Made by a program: the position numbers and the translations under genes. From a bacterium (lineage in GTDB: Bacteria > RBG-13-66-14), in assembly GCA_026398675.1 (NCBI GenBank), contig JAPLSK010000255.1, positions 1-11,304 of the forward strand: a stretch of DNA of 11,304 nt, in the 5' to 3' direction. Below the pieces are notes generated by a model that did no database searches, had not been told where the DNA came from, and saw only the letters and a program-made list of their open reading frames with translations. Each line of letters begins with the position of its first letter. Position 1 is the stretch's first letter. Shown here in pieces: positions 5,849 to 11,304 of this stretch.

Positions 5849-8800
5849 AATCCATCATCCGCTGGCTCCTCAACAACCCACGCATCTCCTTCCTGATCCT
5901 GCTGTTCGTCACCATGGCGGGTCTGTTTGCCGTGTCGGTCATCCCTAAGGAAGGGAATCCCGACATCCAGATCCCGGTGGCCTTCATCGTCGTCGTCTAT
6001 CCCGGCGCCACTCCCGAGGTGATGGAGACCCTCGTCGCGCAGAAGATCGAAGACGCGATGGTGGACCTGCCCGATCTTGACCAGACCCGCTCGGACATTT
6101 CGGAAGGCTTGGCCTTCATTCGAGTAACCTTTACCGCCGAGGCCGACCTGGAGGATTCGATCAACAAGGTCCGCGAACGAGTGGACAAGGTGGCCCCGGA
6201 TCTGCCTGAGGATTGTGGAACACCTGAGGTTTCGGAACTAAGCGTCTCCGACATGCCGATGATGACCCTCTCCCTCTCCGCGGATATGGAGCCCATCGAG
6301 CTCCGTCAGGTTGCAGAAGACCTGGCGGACGATCTGAAGAAAGTGGCCGGGGTGCTGGATACCTCGGTCAGCGGCGGTCAGACCAGGGAAATCCAGATCC
6401 TGCTCAAACCGGCCAAGCTGGCCGAGTATCAGGTCTCCCCGACCCAGGTGATCACCGCCATTCAGACACAGCACCTGGACGTTCCCGGCGGTACAGTGGA
6501 GCTGGGCAACCAGAACTACCTCCTGCGGTCTATTGGGGAATTCGAAGATCCGTCCCAGATGGGCGAAATCATCGTCACCGGATCCAGCGGCACCAATGTC
6601 CGGCTGGACGAGGTCGCCGACATCGTGGACGGCCCGCCGAAAGTGACCACCAATTCGCGGATTGACGGTCAGGACTCGGTGACAATCTATATCAAGCGCC
6701 GCACCGGCGCCAACATAATCGACACCTCCGAGGCGATCAAGGCCATGCTGGGTATCCCCCAGGACCCCATGACCGTTACGCTGGGCGACGGGCGGGAGGT
6801 GGAGCTTAATCCCTTCGAAATACGGGCATTCTATTTCGCTTCCAGCGATGAATACACCCTGCCGGTTCGCGATGACGAAGGCAAGGAGATTCTCGTTACC
6901 CGCGGCGAGGTCAAGGACCAGGTGGCCCAGGCCGAGATTGATACAACCAAGGTCGCTGCCCTGCCGCCCGGCTTGATGCTGCGGATCGTATCCGACGAAA
7001 CCGACGAGGTTACTGACAGCCTGGACACGCTGAGCGGGAACATCGTCCAGGGGATTATCCGGGTCCTGATCGTGCTGTTCCTTTTCATGGGCACCCGCTC
7101 GGCGTTGATCGTCTCCACCTCCATCCCCCTCTCGCTTTTAATCGCCATCGCCGTTGTCTATTTCAGCGGGATGACGCTCAACAACATGGTCATCTCGGCT
7201 CTGATCCTGGTGGTGGGGATGGTGGTGGACAACGCCATTGTCGTCACCCAAAACACCTACCGTCACATGGGGGAGGGTTCCGACCGCAAAACGGCGGCCA
7301 TCAATGCCACGGCCGAGGTGGCCTATCCGGTGTTCACCTCGACCCTGACGACGGTTTTCGCCTTCATGCCCATCCTGCTGATGACCGGAATGATTGGCCA
7401 GTTCATGAGTTTCATTCCGATCGTCGTGGTTCCTGGCCGCCGTATCGCTGCCCATGCTGGGATTGATCAAGGTGGAGCTCTTTCCGCCGGGGGACGTGGA
7501 TTCCCTGACCGTCAGCCTCCAGACACCGCTGGGCACCCCCTTGGAGGTCACCGACACCAAGGTGCGCGAGGTGGAGCGGATCGTCACAGGAGAGATCCCA
7601 GAGATGGAGCGTTACGTCGCCACCTCGGGCAGCTCCGGGGGCCGCGCCGCCAGCTTCTTCGGCTTCACCAACACCAACGAGGGCGAGGTCACTGTTGATC
7701 TGGTTCCAAGCGATGACCGCGAACGCACCGCCAGCGAGATCCGGGATTCGTTGCGGCCCTCCCTGGCGCAGATCCCCGGGGTGGATATCTCGTACTCCGA
7801 GACCCAAGGCGGTCCGCCGACCGGTTCGGCCGTCAACATCAAGATTTACGGCGACGACCTCGATGTGCAGCGGGAGATCTCCGGGCAGATCGTCGCTTTC
7901 CTCGAGGGACAGCCCGGCGTGAAGGATCCCCATGATGATATCGCCCAAGGAACCCCGGAGCTTCAAGCGCGTATCCGCCGCGAAGAGGCCAATCTGCTTG
8001 GATTCAGCTCCTACAACCTGGGAATGGGGTTGCGAACCCTTGTCACCGGCTCCACGGCCGCCGAGTATCGCGTCGGCGACAAGGAATACGACATCACCGT
8101 CAAGCTGCCCGACGACTATCTGCGCACCACCAGCGATCTGGAGACACTCTTCGTCAGCAACTCCGCCGGGTCCCTGGTCATGGTGGGCGACGTCGCCAAG
8201 GTCTCCCCGGCGGAAGGCATCGGCAGCATCAAGCATTACAACGGTGAACGGGCGGTGACGGTCGAGGCCGACATGCTCGCCGGTTACAGCCCGGTGGAAA
8301 CAACCCTCGCGGTCAAGGACTATGTCGAGGGAAACATTGTGCTGCCCACCGGCTATCGCATTGACTATGAGGGGAGCTCCCAGTTCATCGCCGAGAGCTT
8401 CAGCAGCCTGGGCATCGCCTTCGTTCTGGCGCTGCTCCTGATCTTCCTCATCCTGACCCTCCAATTCCACAGCTTCGCCCAAACCCTCACGGTGATGGCC
8501 ACCATCGTCCTTTCCACCGTGGGGGCCATCGCCGGACTGGCCATCACCGGCAGTTCCTTCACGATTGTGTCCTTCGTGGCGCTGGTGGGCCTGGCGGGGG
8601 TGGCGGTCAACGGGGCCATCATCCTGGTGGACTTCATCAACATCCGGCGGGCGGAAGGGATGCGGATGCGGGAGGCGATCGTGGATGCCGGTAAGATCCG
8701 GCTGGCGCCGATCATGCTGACCGCCATCACCACCATCGGGGGGATGATCCCGCTGGCGTTGTCCGATCCCCAGTGGGCGCCGCTCGGCTGGTGCTTCATC

Positions 8801-8932
8801 TTCGGCCTCTCAGTGGCGACGATCCTTACCCTGATCGTCATCCCCACGATTTATGACTGGATCGAGGAGTGGAAGATCAAGGTGAAGAAGAAGCTCTTCA
8901 AGAACTACGTGCCCCCGGAGGGCGTCCTGTAG
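5845..8932 (+). pseudogene. RND efflux permease (AcrB/HAE-1-like), internally deleted and frameshifted
   Basis: This is the inner-membrane, proton-driven pump of the tripartite system. It starts at GTG 5845 within GTGA overlapping the adaptor stop, with GGAGG 7 nt upstream. The first frame carries TM1 (about 14-33), porter subdomains, TM2-TM5 and the TM4 motif VVGMVVDNAIVV (456-467), then reaches FMSFIPIVVV (520-529). From about 7430 that frame is out-of-frame nonsense, stopping at 7698. The family sequence resumes in another frame with FLAAVSLPMLGLIKVELFPPG, the end of TM7 and start of the second porter half. It then runs through TM8-TM12 (AVNGAIILVDFIN in TM10) to the stop at 8932. Most of TM6, the cytoplasmic helix and the start of TM7, about 70-90 residues, are missing (deletion length 2 mod 3). 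Residues about 303-368 form an extra segment before TM2. As read, no functional pump would be made. Confidence 0.88.
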
Positions 8933-8969
8933 TAAGGGCTCCTTCAACCGGAGCGAGGACTCGTCCTAC

Positions 8970-8993
8970 GGGGCGGCCCCGAGCCGCCCCTTT
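8970..8993 (+). terminator. Intrinsic terminator of the efflux operon
   Basis: A perfect 8-bp GC stem, GGGGCGGC (8970-8977) and GCCGCCCC (8983-8990), with a 5-nt loop is followed by only TTTA. It lies 37 nt after the RND stop codon. The preceding bases (8953-8969) resemble the palindrome at 9514-9535, so the terminator may derive from a dispersed repeat. Confidence 0.65.
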
Positions 8994-9019
8994 ACACACC
9001 GCAGCCATCACGCTCGGTG

Positions 9020-9028
9020 TGGTATAAT
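9020..9028 (+). promoter_or_regulatory. Extended -10 promoter of the zinc-ribbon gene
   Basis: TGGTATAAT contains a perfect -10 (9023-9028) preceded by the TG of an extended -10 element. No good -35 is present. The predicted start is near 9035, about 17 nt before the ATG. Confidence 0.6.
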
Positions 9029-9051
9029 CGCATTCGGATAGGGGGTACGCG

Positions 9052-9357
9052 ATGGGTGAGCAGGGAACCTACTGCCCCAAATGCGGCAAATTCGGCGCCA
9101 CGGTGGAAGTGGTCACCGTCAACGACGATGTGAGCATGGTCGTCACCCACTGCGCCAAGTGCGGGACGCGGTTCGAGTGGGCCAAGTTCCGCCCCGCGCA
9201 CACCGCCGAGGATCTCGCCCTGCGCGCCTGCCCCGTCTGCGGCGCGTCGAACCCGAAAATCCGCGAGGCCGAGAACGAAAAGATAAACGCCGTGGAGTAC
9301 ACCTGCTCCAACTGCAGCTTTCGCGTCGTGCTCGCGCGAAAGAAGGGGAAAAGCTGA
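9052..9357 (+). CDS. Small protein with two zinc ribbons, function unknown
   Basis: This 101-residue protein has four CxxC pairs that form two four-cysteine sites: C8/C11 with C34/C37 (CPKC...CAKC) and C60/C63 with C85/C88 (CPVC...CSNC). A linker with conserved-looking FEWAKFRP (41-48) separates them, and the C-terminus is basic (RKKGKS). Each ribbon is a beta-hairpin pair typical of nucleic-acid-binding or protein-interaction zinc ribbons, as in TFIIS/RPB9-like proteins, but the family is not one I can name. GGGGG (9041-9045) sits 6 nt before the ATG. It has its own extended -10 promoter and terminator, so it is a monocistronic gene between unrelated neighbours. Codon use matches the surroundings. 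Confidence 0.85.
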   Translation: MGEQGTYCPKCGKFGATVEVVTVNDDVSMVVTHCAKCGTRFEWAKFRPAHTAEDLALRACPVCGASNPKIREAENEKINAVEYTCSNCSFRVVLARKKGKS

Positions 9358-9376
9358 GGTTTCCCAACCCGCGAAT

Positions 9377-9398
9377 AAAGGCCCCTGGGCCTTTTTTT
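9377..9398 (+). terminator. Intrinsic terminator of the zinc-ribbon gene
   Basis: Arms AAAGGCC (9377-9383) and GGCCTTT (9388-9394) with a 4-nt loop are followed by T to 9398. The stop codon is 19 nt upstream. Confidence 0.9.
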
Positions 9399-9513
9399 GT
9401 ACCGGCGGCATCCGCGAGGGGAGATAGAGCTCCGGGCCGGGGCGAGAGGCGCTCTCCCTGGGGAAGGCCCTCAGGTTCCGGGGCCGAGGGCAAGGGCCAC
9501 CTTCTATAAACGC

Positions 9514-9535
9514 GGCGGGGACTGAAGTCCCCGCC
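9514..9535. repeat. Perfect REP-like palindrome
   Basis: Arms GGCGGGGACT (9514-9523) and AGTCCCCGCC (9526-9535) are exact reverse complements around a GA centre, followed by CTACA. A related, degenerate form (GAGGACTCGTCCTAC, 8955-8969) lies after the RND gene, which suggests a dispersed element. Confidence 0.5.
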
Positions 9536-9556
9536 CTACATTCGGTGTAACGTGCC

Positions 9557-9592
9557 TCGGCGTTATTAGTGCCGACCGGGCAACCCGCCCGG
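9557..9592 (-). terminator. Two adjacent hairpins downstream of the TPR gene
   Basis: TCGGC/GCCGA (9557-9561, 9571-9575) and CCGGGC/GCCCGG (9576-9581, 9587-9592) abut each other 22 nt beyond the TPR stop. Neither has a T-run on the minus strand, so termination or 3'-end protection is only possible. Confidence 0.25.
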
Positions 9593-9614
9593 GCTCAAAC
9601 CCGCGGCCGGGGCA

Positions 9615-10367
9615 TCAATAGATGACGCCCAGGGCGTCAAGCCTCTTCTTGGCTATCTCGGCGAGGGGACCGGTGGTCTTCACGCGCAGGGCCTGGGTGT
9701 AGGCGGCGGCGGCCTCATCGGTCATCCCCCTCTTCTCGTAGAGAAGGCCGAGGTGGACGTAAGCCTCGATGCGCGCCGGGTCGTTCTCTACGGCGTTCTT
9801 GAAGGCCTCTTCCGCCTCAACGGGCGCGCCGCGGGCGTCGAGGGCCAGACCAAGCCCGTCGTAAGCCCGCGCCAATTCGCCGCCCAGGCGGATGGCCTCC
9901 CGGAAACTCGTCTCGGCGGAATCGTAAACCTTCAGGACCAGCTGCACATAGCCCAAGTTGGCCCGGATCACCGGGTCGGTGGGGTTGAGGTCGGCCATCC
10001 GGCGGAGGTAGCCGTGGGCCTCGGGCCAACGCGCCTCGGATGTGGCCAGGCCCGCCGCGGCGTTCAGGGCGTCGAAGTGGGACGGGTCGCGGTCCAGGGC
10101 GGCGTCGTAGTACTTGGCCGCCTTGACCGTGTCTCCCCGGGCTTCGAAGGTCCGCCCGATCCAATAGAAGGGATCGGCCAGCTTGGGCAGATCCAGCGCC
10201 GCCTCCTTGAACTTGACCTCCGCCTTCTCGTAATCGCCGGCCTCGTAGAGCTCCTTCCCCTCCTTCATGGCCTCCTCGGCGGCAATGGTCTTGAAGAGGT
10301 CGAACCCGACCAGGAAGGGGGATAGAAGCACGACTATCAGAGCCAGTACCGTCGTCGAGCGTTTCAT
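9615..10367 (-). CDS. Exported or membrane-anchored TPR-repeat protein
   Basis: This 250-residue protein starts with a basic then hydrophobic N-terminus (about 1-22) that should be a signal peptide or membrane anchor; there is no lipobox cysteine. About six tetratricopeptide repeats follow from residue 33 to 236, recognisable by the pattern A-x-x-x-Y-x-x-A-L at the helix B end. Examples are YEAGDYEKAEVKFKEAALD (41-59), GDTVKAAKYYDAALDRDP and GMTDEAAAAYTQALRV. TPR solenoids hold partner proteins, so it is likely a periplasmic scaffold. I chose the ATG at 10367: the hydrophobic segment starts there and AAAAAGGCG lies just upstream, while the longer frame to 10538 overlaps the preceding gene. 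It begins 11 nt after the lipoprotein stop, so the two are co-transcribed. Confidence 0.85.
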   Translation of the reverse strand: MKRSTTVLALIVVLLSPFLVGFDLFKTIAAEEAMKEGKELYEAGDYEKAEVKFKEAALDLPKLADPFYWIGRTFEARGDTVKAAKYYDAALDRDPSHFDALNAAAGLATSEARWPEAHGYLRRMADLNPTDPVIRANLGYVQLVLKVYDSAETSFREAIRLGGELARAYDGLGLALDARGAPVEAEEAFKNAVENDPARIEAYVHLGLLYEKRGMTDEAAAAYTQALRVKTTGPLAEIAKKRLDALGVIY

Positions 10368-10378
10368 CTTCGCCTTTT

Positions 10379-11026
10379 TCACTTCAGGGTCAAGGTATCG
10401 AAGTATATCTCGCCGGTGTCGTGCTCCCCGGTGGGCAGAACGACCAGATAGATACGGGTCAGCGCCAGGGGTGGGTGACGGAGGGCCTTCTCGTCGCGCA
10501 GGCCCACCAGGTCGGACTGGTTCAGCGTGCATAGGCACCAGGAGTCCTTCCAGTCCACTCTGGAGACCAGATTGCCGACGAACTTCTCCCCCGTCGAGTC
10601 CACGAACTCGGCCCGCAGCCAGTGCCCGGACCCGTCGCCGTACACCCAGAGGCTGAGGCTGTCCCAGTTCAGCGGGAGCAGATGGGCCGTCTGCGCGTAG
10701 GCCGCCGCCGTGACGTCGCCGGCCTTCGAGAAATCGTACACGAGCTTCGCCGCGCTGTCACCGTCGTGGCTGGGCTCATCGTCGTAACTCTGCGTGAGGT
10801 AGCCGTCCACCTCGACGGGGTAGCTGGAGAAGCCCCAGCCGTCCATATTCTCGAAATCGGTGATCACCCGGTCCGTGGTGGCGGTGACCTCCGGGGTCGC
10901 GGCTAGCTCGACGGGCCGCGAAGTGACGGTGGTCACCGGGGGTTCCGTCTCCTTCACGCACCCCGTTCCGCCCAGGAGGACCATAAGCGCCAGGGTGGCC
11001 GCGATCCGTCCGATAAGGTCTTTCAT
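10379..11026 (-). CDS. Probable lipoprotein with a carbohydrate-binding-like beta-sandwich
   Basis: This 215-residue protein has a lipoprotein-type N-terminus: Lys, a hydrophobic stretch, then LLGGTGC with Cys23. A Thr/Val-rich linker (about 25-55) leads to a galactose-binding-like jelly-roll domain. Its signatures are an opening ITDFENMDGW, HDGDSAAKLVYDF, LSLWVYGDGSGHWLRAEF, and an ending GEIYFDTLTL. Such domains bind glycans or act as structural modules on surface enzymes; no catalytic domain is attached. The -3 residue of the lipobox is Gly rather than Leu, so lipidation is likely but not certain. The ATG at 11026 has GGAG 6 nt upstream; an alternative GTG lies at 11038 in frame. It lies downstream of the probable guanylyltransferase gene and upstream of the TPR gene, suggesting an envelope or polysaccharide role. 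Confidence 0.75.
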   Translation of the reverse strand: MKDLIGRIAATLALMVLLGGTGCVKETEPPVTTVTSRPVELAATPEVTATTDRVITDFENMDGWGFSSYPVEVDGYLTQSYDDEPSHDGDSAAKLVYDFSKAGDVTAAAYAQTAHLLPLNWDSLSLWVYGDGSGHWLRAEFVDSTGEKFVGNLVSRVDWKDSWCLCTLNQSDLVGLRDEKALRHPPLALTRIYLVVLPTGEHDTGEIYFDTLTLK

Positions 11027-11094
11027 CCGCCGCTCCACTCCGGCATCTCGGGCGGGATTTCCCGGGTAAGATTACCGCAGAAAAGCGTTTCCAT
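11023..11094 (-). CDS. Possible 23-residue bridging ORF with a degenerate zinc-ribbon look
   Basis: An open frame exactly fills the gap between two minus-strand genes. Its ATG overlaps the upstream TGA (TGATG) and its TGA overlaps the lipoprotein ATG (ATGA). AAAGG sits 6 nt before the ATG. The residues FCGNLTREIPPEMPEW recall a small zinc-ribbon (normally CxNCxREIPxxxxxCxxC), but only one cysteine remains. It may be a real short peptide, a translational coupling device, a remnant of a zinc-ribbon gene, or chance. Confidence 0.3.
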   Translation of the reverse strand: METLFCGNLTREIPPEMPEWSGG

Positions 11095-11304
11095 CAAGGG
11101 CCTTTCTCCGGTGGGTCGAAACGCTCCGATAGCGCCCGGACCTCAGGGGAGCGCCCGGCGGGGAAGACCAAGAGCGTATCCGGGGTGGCTACGACCACGG
11201 CGTCCCTCAGTCCCACGAGGCAGATTCTCCCCAGCGATTCATTGTAAACCAGGCAGTGCTCGCAATCGTGGAGATACGGCTCGGGGGCCCCGGCGGCGTT
11301 GACG
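11094..11304 (-). CDS. Mannose-1-phosphate guanylyltransferase-like protein, C-terminal part only
   Basis: The minus-strand frame is open from the window edge to a TGA at 11094-11096 and shows the last 69 residues of a larger protein; its start lies beyond 11304. The sequence CLVYNESLGRICLVGLRDAV followed by VVATPDTLLVFPAGRSPEVR matches the C-terminal left-handed beta-helix segment typical of GDP-mannose-forming nucleotidyltransferases (ManC/GMPP type), where LVGL-D-VVV-TPDALLV is characteristic. The enzyme joins mannose-1-phosphate and GTP to give GDP-mannose for glycans. The catalytic N-terminal domain is outside the window, so a related sugar-nucleotide transferase is possible. It appears to head the unit with the lipoprotein and TPR genes. 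Confidence 0.7.
   Translation of the reverse strand, partial: VNAAGAPEPYLHDCEHCLVYNESLGRICLVGLRDAVVVATPDTLLVFPAGRSPEVRALSERFDPPEKGP

Larger units (their letters stand above)
9399..9613. other. Repeat-like GC-rich spacer between convergent genes
   Basis: No coding frame is supported. The left half (about 9430-9505) is G-rich with related blocks (CCGGGCCGGGGCGAG and CCGGGGCCGAGGGC) and a small hairpin GAGAG-GCG-CTCTC (9444-9456). The centre carries a perfect palindrome, and the right end has two adjacent hairpins. This resembles the REP-type elements found between convergent genes in many genomes; copy number cannot be judged from one window. Confidence 0.45.

Noticed and set aside
7400..7470. 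Programmed ribosomal frameshift joining the two RND halves
   Set aside because: No slippery heptamer or downstream structure stands out, and a whole conserved TM6-TM7 segment is missing, which frameshifting could not restore. The same argument applies to the adaptor gene near 4890.
7412..8482. A 356-codon minus-strand open frame under the RND gene
   Set aside because: It is antisense to strongly recognisable RND sequence, rich in Gly, Asp, Val and His as expected of a GC-rich shadow frame, and has no family likeness.
9753..10325. A 190-codon plus-strand open frame opposite the TPR gene
   Set aside because: The minus strand encodes clear TPR repeats; the plus frame is a Gly/Val/Leu-rich shadow with no ribosome site.

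Overview
The window looks like a piece of a GC-rich diderm (Gram-negative-type) bacterial chromosome. It encodes an outer-membrane TolC-like channel, a periplasmic adaptor lipoprotein, an RND pump, lipoproteins with lipobox signals and a PlsC acyltransferase. Start codons are mixed (ATG, GTG, TTG) with GGAG-type ribosome sites. No gene fixes the phylum. The short dispersed-type palindromes and orphan small genes would suit an environmental, possibly uncultured lineage, but that is a guess.

Layout, left to right. (1) 31-562, minus: a stand-alone cyclic-nucleotide-binding-domain protein, divergent from (2) 684-1878, plus: plsC and a small-multidrug-export family membrane protein with a TTG start. 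(3) 1897-2091: a tRNA-Pro(CGG) with its own promoter and terminator. (4) 2092-2731: a 640-base AT-richer gap with no convincing protein gene, but with hairpin-plus-T-run signals on both strands and tandem promoters at its right end. (5) 2732-8932, plus: a padR-tolC-adaptor-RND efflux operon with tight spacing (4-nt gap, 48-nt gap, 4-nt overlap). (6) 9052-9357, plus: an orphan double zinc-ribbon protein between two intrinsic terminators. (7) 9399-9614: a repeat-like, hairpin-rich spacer. (8) 9615-11304, minus: the end of a probable mannose-1-phosphate guanylyltransferase gene, a possible 23-codon ORF bridging to a lipoprotein with a sugar-binding-like beta domain, and a six-repeat TPR protein.

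The efflux operon reads as one system: PadR senses a ligand and controls itself plus an outer-membrane channel, adaptor and inner-membrane pump. In this sequence two of the three pump components are broken. The adaptor loses its first lipoyl half-motif and shifts frame near 4884-4892. The RND permease loses roughly TM6 to the start of TM7 and shifts frame near 7424-7436. Both look like internal deletions that also change frame, so they are either real decay of the operon or assembly errors. That is the main point to settle here.

Other points worth a second look are an RND periplasmic insert of about 65 residues, a CNB domain whose phosphate-binding Arg is His, a possible structured RNA upstream of padR, and the bridging 23-codon ORF that resembles a zinc ribbon lacking most of its cysteines. 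I did not find a clear-cut new defence or mobile system.
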